Positions 50,598-58,278 of a DNA stretch of 64,000 bases are shown in pieces. A program made the position numbers and the translations under genes. A model generated the notes under the pieces. That model searched no databases and had not been told where the DNA came from. It was given only the letters and a program-made list of their open reading frames with translations. The stretch is from Desulfobacteraceae bacterium Eth-SRB1 (GTDB lineage: Bacteria; Desulfobacterota; Desulfobacteria; Desulfobacterales; ETH-SRB1), in contig RPGP01000001.1 in NCBI GenBank assembly GCA_004193555.1, positions 648,156 to 712,155 of the forward strand, read 5' to 3'. Every line of letters begins with the position of its first letter. Position 1 is the first letter of the stretch.

Positions 50598-51959
50598 ATG
50601 ACACACAACCAGCGGAAATTATTTCAAAACCGTTATTCAACCCGTGAGTTTCTGTTTTCCAGGACAGATTCAAAAAAACATGGCAAAAAGGCTGGCAGCG
50701 TATATCCAGACCCGGATGAACTTAAACTGAATGAGCTTAAAAAAGAATTCCCGGATATTCTGTTTGGCAGATCCTTTATCGATCGTGCCGTGGACAGTCT
50801 TGATTCTTTATCACAATTCGGGGCAATGGTTATTCAGGTTGATGATTTGGATGAAACAGAAAATGACCATGTAACAGACACACTGACAGACACACTGATT
50901 GATGCGGCCAGAATAATTGATGCGGAATGTAAAAGCAAAAACGGAATCTGGGGTCAGATAGACGGCAACATGGTTGGATGTGTTTTCCCCGGCGTAAGCG
51001 AAACCGTATGCCTGGAACTTGCTGATGAGACCAGAAAAAAGCTTGCGGAGCTCAGGAAGGAGACGGTTTCCATAGGAATTGCATCATACCCCGCATTAGA
51101 TTATGAAAAAGCAAGCATCCTTGAAAATGCGCATAAAGCGCTTAAACATGCTGAACTTATTGGCCCAGGCAGCAATGTTTCGTTTGATGCTGTAAGCTTG
51201 AATATCAGCGGAGACCGGCTGTACCAGGAAGGGGATATTAATGGGGCAATCGAAGAATTCAAACTGGCCCTTCTGCTTGATTCTTCAAATGTGAATGTCC
51301 ATAACAGTGTTGGCGTTTGCTATGGTGTTCTGGGCGCTTATGAAAAGGCTATAGAACATTTTGAGGAAGCCGTGAGGCTTGACGCGGCAGAAGTCATGGT
51401 CTTATATAATGCGGGACTTATAAACATATTGATAAACAATAATGATAAGGCCCTTGAATGGTTGATAAAAGCGGATAGCACAGGAGATGATGTCTTTGAA
51501 GTAGCCTTTCATGCAGGGAAACTTTTTTTTGATAAAGGTGAACTAAAAAAAGGAAAGCTCTTTCTTGAAAAAGCGGTACAGCTCAGACCAAAGTCAGGTC
51601 CAGCGTACCTGTATCTCGGAGAATGTTACATGGCAGCGCATATGATTGATGAGGCTGTGTCAGCTTATAAAAAGGCAATAAAAAACAATCCAAATGATGC
51701 GGCTTCACTCTCAGCCCTTGGATATCTTTTCGATGTTCAGGGAGAAAATCCTGATATCACAGCCATTTTTTGCCAGCAAAGCATAGATATTGAACCGGAA
51801 AACGGTCTTTTTAGAAACAGGCTTGGCAGGCTGTATTTTAAACAGAATCAGCTTGAAGATGCTTTACATGAGTTTGAAAAGGCAAATGCTTTTGGGTATG
51901 ACTCAATGGAATTTATCGAAAAGATTCAGAACTGTTTAGCCACAAATTCACACAGATGA
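50598..51959 (+). CDS. Degenerate GGDEF-like domain fused to TPR repeats
   Basis: A 453-residue cytoplasmic protein 11 bp downstream of selA. Residues about 50-195 have the layout of a GGDEF nucleotide-cyclase domain, with LFGRSFIDRAVD at the front and VSIGIASYPALDYEKASIL near the end. Where the GGDEF signature should be, however, the sequence reads GQIDGNMVGCVFPG, so cyclase activity is unlikely. Residues about 205-445 hold six to seven TPR-like helix pairs (for example EGDINGAIEEFKLALLLDSS and LGAYEKAIEHFEEAVRLDA). AAGG lies close to the ATG. The last residues (NSHR, stop) come from a dispersed repeat (see 51946), so the original C-terminus may have been changed. The function is unknown. 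Co-occurrence with selA may reflect operon structure only. Confidence 0.7.
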   Translation: MTHNQRKLFQNRYSTREFLFSRTDSKKHGKKAGSVYPDPDELKLNELKKEFPDILFGRSFIDRAVDSLDSLSQFGAMVIQVDDLDETENDHVTDTLTDTLIDAARIIDAECKSKNGIWGQIDGNMVGCVFPGVSETVCLELADETRKKLAELRKETVSIGIASYPALDYEKASILENAHKALKHAELIGPGSNVSFDAVSLNISGDRLYQEGDINGAIEEFKLALLLDSSNVNVHNSVGVCYGVLGAYEKAIEHFEEAVRLDAAEVMVLYNAGLINILINNNDKALEWLIKADSTGDDVFEVAFHAGKLFFDKGELKKGKLFLEKAVQLRPKSGPAYLYLGECYMAAHMIDEAVSAYKKAIKNNPNDAASLSALGYLFDVQGENPDITAIFCQQSIDIEPENGLFRNRLGRLYFKQNQLEDALHEFEKANAFGYDSMEFIEKIQNCLATNSHR

Positions 51960-51982
51960 ACGCAGCTTAGGTTTAAATACAA
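51946..51982. repeat. attcacacagatgaacgcag repeat, copy 1
   Basis: ATTCACACAGATGAACGCAG followed by ttaggtttaaataca recurs almost unchanged at 55386-55421. Here it overlaps the 3' end of the TPR gene and supplies its final residues and stop codon. Confidence 0.75.
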
Positions 51983-52005
51983 AGAAATCACAGAATATTA
52001 AAAGT

Positions 52006-52075
52006 GATGAACTCGTAAAAAGCTAAGTTATGCCGCTTTGTGGCGCTGTAACCGCAAATAACTTGTCAATTATTT
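52006..52075. repeat. TCGTAAAAAGC-type repeat (family C), second copy
   Basis: It begins GATGAACTCGTAAAAAGC and matches 47893-47960 over about 68 bp. The 492-bp space between the TPR gene and gmhA holds this repeat, a palindromic repeat (52077-52193) and a MITE-like element (52281-52422). I see no gene in it. Confidence 0.6.
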
Positions 52076-52076
52076 G

Positions 52077-52193
52077 AATATCGAACAAAGAATTTCGAAT
52101 GATGAAGTGTGGAATCGCTACGCTCTATCTTTTTACATATTAAAAATGATAGAATACCTTACTTCGACATTCATAATTTTTTGTTCGATATTC
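52077..52193. repeat. Palindromic gaatatcgaac repeat (family D)
   Basis: The arm GAATATCGAACAAA (52077-52090) recurs as its complement at 52180-52193. The interior contains aatttcgaatgatgaagt and a cgctacgctc word. Both are shared, as variants, with repeats at 53098-53201, 55524-55602 and 57322-57396. Confidence 0.65.
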
Positions 52194-52280
52194 TGCGGTT
52201 TAAAACAGACTCGTAAATTTAATTTTTAGTGAAAAGCAAAATATATTGAACAGTCAAGGAGTTATATTAAATTCGTGCAA

Positions 52281-52422
52281 ATGAGTTATTTGTAAGTCAA
52301 ATTCATCAGGTGTTAGATGTTAAGATAAAACATTTAACTGTCATATCAAGATCTTAACACTTAACACCTGACACTTAACACTGTTCGTAAGAAGTGGTTT
52401 TTCGACTTTTTAAGAGATCATC
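52281..52422. mobile_element. 142-bp MITE-like element, family B
   Basis: The segment matches the reverse complement of 58088-58230 along its length. Shared words include gataaaacatttaa, atatcaag, cttaacac and aagtggtttttcgactttttaagag. The right end resembles the TCGTAAAAAGTC-type end. The left end is degenerate and no clear target duplication is seen, so it is older than the copy at 58 kb. Confidence 0.65.
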
Positions 52423-52451
52423 AAGATTATGGTACAGGACGAATAAAATAA

Positions 52452-53018
52452 ATGAGAAGTCTCATCTTAAATATACTTGAAGAAAGCATTAAGGTAAAAG
52501 ACAGGAGCATAAAAGACAATATTGACTTAATTGTCAAAGGAGCGGGCATGCTGGTTACATGCATAGCCTCGGGTCATAAAATCCTGATTTTCGGCAATGG
52601 AGGCAGCGCAGCAGATGCCCAGCATATTGCTGCGGAATTTGTAAACCGGTTTCAAATTGAAAGGCCGCCTCTCGCGGCTATCGCTCTTACAACCGACACC
52701 TCTATCATAACGAGCATAGGCAATGATTATCATTTTGATGAAATATTTGCCAAACAGGTGTCAGCTATCGGCAAAAAGGATGATATTGCCTGGGGTATCA
52801 GCACAAGCGGCAACTCCAAAAATGTAATAAAGGCAATGAATACGGCAAAGGATATGGGGATCTTTACAATCGGCTTTACAGGTCGCGGCGGAAAACTAAC
52901 TGAGTGCGCTGACCTTGCATTTCCTGTAGAATCGGATACAACAGCAAGGATTCAGGAAACGCATATAACCATGGGACATATCCTTTGCGATCTTGTGGAA
53001 AGAACCCTTTTCCCTTAG
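52452..53018 (+). CDS. gmhA: D-sedoheptulose-7-phosphate isomerase (SIS family)
   Basis: A 188-residue SIS-domain protein. It would convert sedoheptulose 7-phosphate to D-glycero-D-manno-heptose 7-phosphate, the first step of LPS heptose synthesis. The diagnostic loop GNGGSAADAQHIAAEF is intact, as is the WGISTSGNSKN segment and the C-terminal ARIQETHITMGHILCDLVE, whose Glu and His residues are part of the zinc-dependent site. Length is as expected for the family. The alternative in this family, DiaA (a DnaA-binding regulator), is less likely because the catalytic and zinc residues are kept. It is followed after 200 bp by an unrelated gene, and the preceding space is full of repeats. Confidence 0.88.
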   Translation: MRSLILNILEESIKVKDRSIKDNIDLIVKGAGMLVTCIASGHKILIFGNGGSAADAQHIAAEFVNRFQIERPPLAAIALTTDTSIITSIGNDYHFDEIFAKQVSAIGKKDDIAWGISTSGNSKNVIKAMNTAKDMGIFTIGFTGRGGKLTECADLAFPVESDTTARIQETHITMGHILCDLVERTLFP

Positions 53019-53097
53019 CCTGATGGCATGGTCGTAAGATTAAGAAATAAAATGTTTATGATAAGAGAATATTGAACAGCAGAGTAAAGCGTTTTTT

Positions 53098-53201
53098 GAA
53101 CATCGAACGTTGAACATCGAATGATGAAATCGCTTCGCTCTGCCGGTTTATAAATTGGCAAAATTCCTTATTCAAAATTCGACGTTGGACGTTCGATGTT
53201 C
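53098..53201. repeat. Family D palindromic repeat, second copy
   Basis: It begins GAACATCGAACGTTGAACAT and ends GACGTTGGACGTTCGATGTTC, so the two ends are complementary. The interior contains aatgatgaaatcgcttcgctc. It occupies the gap between gmhA and the deoxyhypusine-synthase-like gene. Confidence 0.7.
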
Positions 53202-53219
53202 ATAGCCTTTTAACTTAAA

Positions 53220-54167
53220 ATGACACATACTTATAAACCTATAGACTTAAGTCGTCTGAAAACATATTCTCTTTCAGAGAGAAAGAGCAAGGTATCTGCA
53301 TCCAATTTTGCGAGCGCCTGGAAAAAGGGATCATCTTTTAAAGATTTTATTGGGTCTCTTCCGGACATACTTGCCGGCAATCATATTAAGAGGGTAATAT
53401 CCTCTATTGCAACTGCATCGAGGAAGGATAAAACCGTGATGCTTGCAATGGGCGCCCATGTCATAAAGGTCGGGCTGAATCCTGTTATAATAGATCTTAT
53501 GGAACGAGGAATTATTACCGCGGTTGCAATGAACGGAGCCGGTATTATCCACGATTTTGAAATAGCTATGACAGGACGGACATCAGAGGATGTAAGTGTG
53601 TCCATTGGAAGCGGCGCTTTTGGAATGGCGAGAGAGACCTGCGATTTTTTAAGTAATGCGATGAAATGTGCAGATGAAAAATCACAGGGACTTGGCGAAT
53701 CGGTCGGCCTGTCTATACTTGGAAAAAAGCTCCCTTTTATGGACAAAAGCATACTTGCGGCAGGAGCCCGCCTGGGAATACCGGTCACAGTTCATATTGC
53801 AATTGGAACAGACATAATTCATATGCATCCAGGGTTTGATCCAAAAGCGGCCGGCGGCGCGAGCCACAGAGATTTCAAAATATTTGCATCTGTAATCGCT
53901 ACTCTGGAAGAAGGTGTATACATGAATGTGGGGTCTGCTGTAATACTGCCGGAAGTTTTTTTAAAGGCTATTACCCTTGTCCGCAATCTGGGAAATAAGG
54001 TAGATAATTTCACCACTGTTAATATGGATTTTATCCAGCAATATCGTCCGATGGTCAATGTCGTTAACAGGCCTACGGCAAGAGGAGGGGCCGGCATTAA
54101 TCTTGTAGGTCATCATGAAATCATGTTGCCTCTTGTCGCGGCCGGTGTAATCGAACAAATAGAATAA
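53220..54167 (+). CDS. Deoxyhypusine-synthase-like protein
   Basis: A 315-residue protein with the fold signature of the deoxyhypusine/homospermidine synthase family. The visible parts are an early AMGAHVIKVGLNPVIIDLME, then AVAMNGAGIIHDFEIAMTG (aligned with the NAD-binding region), IGTDIIHMHPGFDPKAAGGA, and a late GAGINLVGHHEIMLPLVAAG. I do not see the WGK-type segment carrying the lysine that forms the enzyme-imine intermediate in true deoxyhypusine synthases. Bacteria also lack the eIF5A substrate, so the substrate here is unknown. A polyamine or another amino-group acceptor is possible. It is followed 12 bp later by the FmdB-like gene and then hemC, suggesting one operon. No ribosome-binding site is evident at this ATG. 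Confidence 0.72.
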   Translation: MTHTYKPIDLSRLKTYSLSERKSKVSASNFASAWKKGSSFKDFIGSLPDILAGNHIKRVISSIATASRKDKTVMLAMGAHVIKVGLNPVIIDLMERGIITAVAMNGAGIIHDFEIAMTGRTSEDVSVSIGSGAFGMARETCDFLSNAMKCADEKSQGLGESVGLSILGKKLPFMDKSILAAGARLGIPVTVHIAIGTDIIHMHPGFDPKAAGGASHRDFKIFASVIATLEEGVYMNVGSAVILPEVFLKAITLVRNLGNKVDNFTTVNMDFIQQYRPMVNVVNRPTARGGAGINLVGHHEIMLPLVAAGVIEQIE

Positions 54168-54179
54168 GGAAAAACTGTA

Positions 54180-54410
54180 ATGCCGATTTATGAATTTCAT
54201 TGTAATGATTGCAACCGGAATTTTGAACTTCTACTGTTTGGAAAAGAAAAACCGTGCTGTCCTTCATGCAGCAGCAAGAAGGTCAGCAGGCTTATGTCTG
54301 CCTGCGGCTTTATGAGCAAGGGAAGCGGCGGGGAAACTGTTAAAAGCTCTGCCGCAGACTCATCATGCAGCGGATGCACTGCCACCAGCTGCTCAACCTG
54401 TGGTCACTGA
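54180..54410 (+). CDS. FmdB family zinc-ribbon protein
   Basis: A 76-residue regulatory-type protein. The family start MPIYEFHCNDC and the two Cys pairs C-x-x-C (HCNDC, PCCPSCSS) form a zinc ribbon. A short Ser/Cys-rich tail ends SGCTATSCSTCGH. It overlaps the start of hemC as TGATG (stop at 54408-54410, hemC ATG at 54410), which indicates coupled translation. FmdB proteins are named from a putative regulator of formamidase. The actual role, and why this ribbon precedes haem genes in these bacteria, is not established. Confidence 0.85.
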   Translation: MPIYEFHCNDCNRNFELLLFGKEKPCCPSCSSKKVSRLMSACGFMSKGSGGETVKSSAADSSCSGCTATSCSTCGH

Positions 54411-55357
54411 TGAACGGAAATATTAAAATTGGAACCAGGGGGAGTAAACTGGCTCTATGGCAGGCTGGCTGGGTACAATCAACCCTTCAAACAATCCATC
54501 CCTCCCTTTCTTTTGAAATCGTAACCATAAAGACAAAAGGTGACAAGATCCTTGACGTTCCCCTTGCAAAGGTCGGCGGAAAGGGGCTTTTTGTAAAGGA
54601 GATCGAGGAGGCGCTTTTAGACAGACGCATTGATCTTGCTGTTCACAGCATGAAGGATATGCCTGCTGAAACGCCGGAAGGGCTTTGTATCGGCGCGGTG
54701 CCGGAACGTGAATCCCCGAGGGATGTTCTTATCTCTCAAAAAGGGCTTTTGTTTTCAGAGCTTTCAACAGGGGCAAGGATAGGCACCAGCAGTCTTCGTC
54801 GCAGCGCCCAGCTTTTACACAAAAGACCGGATCTGGCGATATTGCCATTACGGGGAAACCTCGACACCCGCCTGAAAAAAGTTGAAGCAGGGGATATGGA
54901 TGCTGTAATTCTTGCGGCAGCCGGTGTAAAACGGCTTGGTTTTGAAAGCAGAATAACGGAATATCTAAATGAAAGTATAATGCTGCCGGCGGTAGGTCAG
55001 GGGGCTCTGTGCCTCGAGATTAGAGAAAACGATCCTGTGATCAAACCTCTAATAGCAGTCCTGAATCATCAGCAAACAAGAAAAGTGGTTTCAGGGGAGC
55101 GCGCCTTTTTGTGCCGATTAGAGGGGGGATGCCAGATACCGATTGCAGCCCATGGTAAAATTGAAAATAATATATTTACCTTGAGCGGGCTTGTTGCAAC
55201 AATAGACGGCAAACGCATAATAAAAGACACAAGGTCAGGACATGTGGACGAAGCTGAAAGCATTGGAATACAGGTTGCGGAAAGTCTTATTTCAATGGGG
55301 GCAAAAAAAATACTGGAAGAACTGAAGAATAATTATTCAGCCACCCCGGTTAAATAA
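54410..55357 (+). CDS. hemC: Hydroxymethylbilane synthase (porphobilinogen deaminase)
   Basis: A 315-residue enzyme that polymerises four porphobilinogen molecules into hydroxymethylbilane. Family motifs are IKIGTRGSKLALWQAG, IDLAVHSMKDMP, GTSSLRRSAQLL and LPLRGNLDTRLKK. The cofactor-binding cysteine is in LEGGCQIPIAAHG (Cys241). I chose the ATG at 54410 rather than 54365 because the longer frame lies inside the FmdB gene and the family sequence begins exactly at NIKIGTRG. It probably works with the cobA/hemD fusion 310 bp downstream on the path to siroheme, haem and corrinoids. Confidence 0.96.
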   Translation: MNGNIKIGTRGSKLALWQAGWVQSTLQTIHPSLSFEIVTIKTKGDKILDVPLAKVGGKGLFVKEIEEALLDRRIDLAVHSMKDMPAETPEGLCIGAVPERESPRDVLISQKGLLFSELSTGARIGTSSLRRSAQLLHKRPDLAILPLRGNLDTRLKKVEAGDMDAVILAAAGVKRLGFESRITEYLNESIMLPAVGQGALCLEIRENDPVIKPLIAVLNHQQTRKVVSGERAFLCRLEGGCQIPIAAHGKIENNIFTLSGLVATIDGKRIIKDTRSGHVDEAESIGIQVAESLISMGAKKILEELKNNYSATPVK

Positions 55358-55385
55358 GTCCTATGGAATTTAACAGGGCAGGCAG

Positions 55386-55421
55386 ATTCACACAGATGAA
55401 CGCAGATAGGTTTAAATACAA
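55386..55421. repeat. attcacacagatgaacgcag repeat, copy 2
   Basis: It matches 51946-51982. The 310-bp space between hemC and cobA/hemD holds this repeat, a run of gttcacggttcagaggttcaaagttcaagg words (55,427-55,455), a family D repeat (55524-55602) and a ctctgtgtgctctgtg motif. No gene is seen. Confidence 0.7.
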
Positions 55422-55523
55422 GTAACCGTTCACGGTTCAGAGGTTCAAAGTTCAAGGTTAAACTGATTCAGGGGGATATAGCATATACTTCTTTAAAGCG
55501 TGAACGATTATAAATATAAAATC

Positions 55524-55602
55524 AGCGGAGCGCAGCGACTTCATTATTCGACATTCGATGTTGGACGTTCGATGTTGGATGTTCATTTTTTAATTTGTTC
55601 TT
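55524..55602. repeat. Family D repeat, third copy
   Basis: The segment agcggagcgcagcgacttc, then attattcgacattcgatg, then gttggacgttcgatgttgg, then aatttgttct recurs at 57322-57396 with few changes. It is the reverse complement of the left half of 53098-53201. Confidence 0.7.
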
Positions 55603-55667
55603 GAAAACCTCTGTGTGCTCTGTGATCTCTGTGGTAATAGCTTTTTACAACGAATCGAAATATTATT

Positions 55668-57206
55668 ATGAAAGCAATAAAAGGCAAAGTATATCTTGTC
55701 GGCGCAGGGCCCGGCGATCCTGGATTGATTACTGTCAGGGGCCTGGAATGCATCAAAAATGCGGATGTAATAATTTATGATTATCTTGCATCGCCTGTTC
55801 TTCTTAAACATGCCCGGGAAAATGCCGAGATTATATATGTGGGCAAAAAAGGGAGCAGCCATACCCTGCCCCAAGACAAAATAAGCGATCTTATAGTGGA
55901 AAAGGCTATCATGGGTTTAACCGTTGCAAGGCTGAAAGGCGGAGACCCTTTTATTTTCGGCCGTGGAGCCGAAGAAGCTGAGGAACTGATTAAAGCCGGC
56001 GTTTCCTTTGAGGTGGTGCCGGGTGTAACCTCTGCAATAGCCGCTCCTGCCTATGCAGGAATTCCACTGACTCATAGAAGCTTTACTTCTACAGTTGCCT
56101 TTGTCACCGGCCATGAAGATCCTACCAAAGAAAAATCAAATATAGACTGGACATCCCTTGTAAAGGGTCTGGGCACTATAGTATTTCTGATGGGGGTTAA
56201 AAACCTTCCCAACATCACAAAGCAGCTCATCAGCCACGGCATGCAGGGTGATACGCCTGTGGCCCTGGTTCAATGGGGCACGACTCCAAGGCAATTCACT
56301 GTTTCCGGCACACTTGATAACATCGTTGAACGCGTTAAATCCGCCGGGCTTAAGTCTCCGGCGATAATTATAGTGGGCGGTGTAGTCAAGTTAAGAGAAA
56401 CAATGAAATGGTTTGAAAACAGGCCGCTGTCGGGAAAAAGAATCGTTGTAACGAGGGCAAGGGAACAGGCAAGTGATCTGGTCAAGCTTCTTTCCGATCT
56501 TGGAGCAGAATGCCTGGAATGCCCGACAATAAAGGTTGTTCCTCCTGATGACTGGAAACCCCTCGACGCGGCAATTAAAAATATTGCCACATACGACTGG
56601 CTGGTTTTTACAAGTGTAAACGGAGTAAACGCTTTTTTTGAGCGGCTGTTTAAAAACAATATGGATGCGCGTTCTTTGGGAAAGTTACGCACAGCATCCA
56701 TAGGTCCGGCAACCGCAAAAAGAATGTTTGATTTTGGATTAACAAGCGATATCGTGCCAAAAAGTTACAGGGCGGAATCCGTCATCGAGGCATTTGCAAA
56801 TGAAGATATAAGAGGGAAAAAGATACTGCTCCCCCGCGCAAAGGAGGCAAGGCCGATTCTTCCTGTAGAGTTAGCGAAGATGGGAGCTGAAGTCGATGAA
56901 ATAACCGCATATCGCACAAAAGAGGTTCGTGATAATGCAGATCTTTTGTTGTCGCGGCTTGAAGAAGGCACAATAGATCTTATAACATTTACAAGTTCAT
57001 CTACTGTAAAAAATTTTTATGCACTTATACCGCCTGAAAAATTCAACAATATGATGCAAGGCGTAACTATTGCCGCTATAGGACCGATAACCGCCGATAC
57101 AGCAAAAGAGCTGGGGTTTGATGTTCATATAGTCGCAAAATCCTTTACAATACCCGGGTTATGCGACGCTATATTGCAGCGCTATAATCAGAAATTTACA
57201 AACTGA
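55668..57206 (+). CDS. cobA-hemD: Uroporphyrinogen-III C-methyltransferase / uroporphyrinogen-III synthase fusion
   Basis: A 512-residue bifunctional enzyme. Residues 1 to about 245 are the SAM-dependent methyltransferase that makes precorrin-2. It carries KVYLVGAGPGDPGLITVRG, VARLKGGDPFIFGRGAEEA, VVPGVTSAIAAPAYAGIPLT and the late PVALVQWGTTPRQ. Residues about 258-505 are uroporphyrinogen-III synthase, with GKRIVVTRAREQASDL, the hinge-like DWLVFTSVNGVNAFF and ITFTSSSTVKNFY. The fusion takes the hemC product to precorrin-2 in one polypeptide and is common in sulfate reducers and clostridia. The start ATG is the only one before the GxGPGDP motif. Most likely it is expressed with hemC despite the repeat-rich gap. 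Confidence 0.95.
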   Translation: MKAIKGKVYLVGAGPGDPGLITVRGLECIKNADVIIYDYLASPVLLKHARENAEIIYVGKKGSSHTLPQDKISDLIVEKAIMGLTVARLKGGDPFIFGRGAEEAEELIKAGVSFEVVPGVTSAIAAPAYAGIPLTHRSFTSTVAFVTGHEDPTKEKSNIDWTSLVKGLGTIVFLMGVKNLPNITKQLISHGMQGDTPVALVQWGTTPRQFTVSGTLDNIVERVKSAGLKSPAIIIVGGVVKLRETMKWFENRPLSGKRIVVTRAREQASDLVKLLSDLGAECLECPTIKVVPPDDWKPLDAAIKNIATYDWLVFTSVNGVNAFFERLFKNNMDARSLGKLRTASIGPATAKRMFDFGLTSDIVPKSYRAESVIEAFANEDIRGKKILLPRAKEARPILPVELAKMGAEVDEITAYRTKEVRDNADLLLSRLEEGTIDLITFTSSSTVKNFYALIPPEKFNNMMQGVTIAAIGPITADTAKELGFDVHIVAKSFTIPGLCDAILQRYNQKFTN

Positions 57207-57321
57207 TAAATCCCCCCAAATAAATAATTCCCGCCATCCTTTATTTGCCTGTTTACACTTTTTTGATTGTATAGGAAGTTATAAAATTATGTTTTCTTTA
57301 ATCGATTTTAAAATAATTTGA

Positions 57322-57396
57322 GGAGCGGAGCGACATCATTATTCGACGTTCGATGTTGGACGTTCGATGTTGGATGTTCATCTTTTAATTTGTTCT
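57322..57396. repeat. Family D repeat, fourth copy
   Basis: It is a close copy of 55524-55602, extending through aatttgttct. It lies in the 210-bp gap between the cobA/hemD stop and the convergent small Cys-rich gene. Confidence 0.7.
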
Positions 57397-57416
57397 ATCG
57401 GTTCTTGCTGATTATT

Positions 57417-57641
57417 TTACTGGTTGCCAAGTCCATTCTGCCTGCCGCAGTCAGGACACTGCCAGGTTATTCCATTGCATGACAGGGTCCATGCATTTTC
57501 ATACATGCAGTCCTGGCATATATTGAATCCGCATTTGCAATTCCAGCAAAAAGGCGGCTTCTTACCGCAACAATAACAGCCTTTCTCTCTTGCCTGACGA
57601 CGTTTTAGCCTGTATGATATTTTATTTGCAGAGTCTGTCAT
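57417..57641 (-). CDS. Small Cys-rich protein, probable zinc-binding
   Basis: 74 residues. After a basic N-terminus (MTDSANKISYRLKRRQAR) come five Cys pairs or near-pairs: CYCCG, CWNCKC, CQDC, then SC-x8-CPDC. The spacing suggests two treble-clef or zinc-ribbon sites. Its start overlaps the 3' end of the CoA-binding gene by 20 bp, so the two are one operon. I do not recognise a named family. With no enzymatic motif visible, a structural or nucleic-acid-binding role is possible but unproven. Confidence 0.7.
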   Translation of the reverse strand: MTDSANKISYRLKRRQAREKGCYCCGKKPPFCWNCKCGFNICQDCMYENAWTLSCNGITWQCPDCGRQNGLGNQ

Positions 57642-58044
57642 GTTCTACCATTATGCATTGATTCATAATAACATCTATGCCCGCTGCCATCAAAAGCTCA
57701 GCGGCCTCATAGTTTTCAATATTCAACTGCATCCAGAAGACCTTTGGCATAAAACGAACAGCCTCCCGGGCATGGGGCATTATTTGAGAAGGATTTCTGA
57801 ACACATTAACTATATCCACAGGCTCCTCAATATCGTCAAGGGATGCATATGCTTTTTCCCCTAATATCTCTTTCTGCGCTGGACGAACCGGAATTATTTT
57901 GTATCCCTGATCTTTAAGATATCTGGCCACCATATTTGAGTCCCTTGCAGGTTTAGGGCTCAAACCTAAAACAGCAATAGACCTGGAATTTAAAAGCAAC
58001 CACTTGATATCCTTGTCATTTTCTATTATTTTGCCGGATTTCAT
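57622..58044 (-). CDS. CoA-binding domain protein (YccU-like)
   Basis: A 140-residue Rossmann-like protein of the CoA_binding_2 family. IAVLGLSPKPARDSNMVARY is the phosphate-binding loop. KIIPVRPAQKEILGEKAYASL and PVDIVNVFRN follow, and FWMQLNIENYEAAELLMAAG with VIMNQCIMVEH near the end is the family's usual C-terminus. Family members bind CoA or an acyl-CoA but lack the catalytic part of succinyl-CoA synthetase, and their physiological role is poorly known. It is transcribed towards cobA/hemD and overlaps the small Cys-rich gene. Confidence 0.85.
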   Translation of the reverse strand: MKSGKIIENDKDIKWLLLNSRSIAVLGLSPKPARDSNMVARYLKDQGYKIIPVRPAQKEILGEKAYASLDDIEEPVDIVNVFRNPSQIMPHAREAVRFMPKVFWMQLNIENYEAAELLMAAGIDVIMNQCIMVEHDRLCK

Positions 58045-58087
58045 TCAATATGCCTCTGTAATCTTGTTATGTTATTTCATAAATGAT

Positions 58088-58230
58088 GATAGTTTTGTAA
58101 AAAGTCAAAAAACCACTTTTTACGAAACGTGTTAGGTGTTAAGAACTTGATATAACAATTAAATGTTTTATCTTAACACCTAACACTTTACACTTAACAC
58201 CTGATGAATTCGACTTTTTACGAATTCATC
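58088..58230. mobile_element. 143-bp MITE-like element, family B, second copy
   Basis: Ends are GATAGTTTTGTAAAAAGTC and the complement of GATGAATTCGTAAAAAGTC. It is flanked by AATGAT (58082-58087 and 58231-58236), a probable 6-bp target duplication. The core has a long imperfect palindrome around ttaacacctaacac. It is homologous, in reverse orientation, to 52281-52422. Confidence 0.7.
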
Positions 58231-58278
58231 AATGATAATAGTAATGTTACATAATATTAAAAGCAATAATAACCATTT

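Noticed and set aside
53682-53867. Small minus-strand frames within the deoxyhypusine-synthase-like gene
   Set aside because: These are shadows of the conserved plus-strand gene with no supporting signals.
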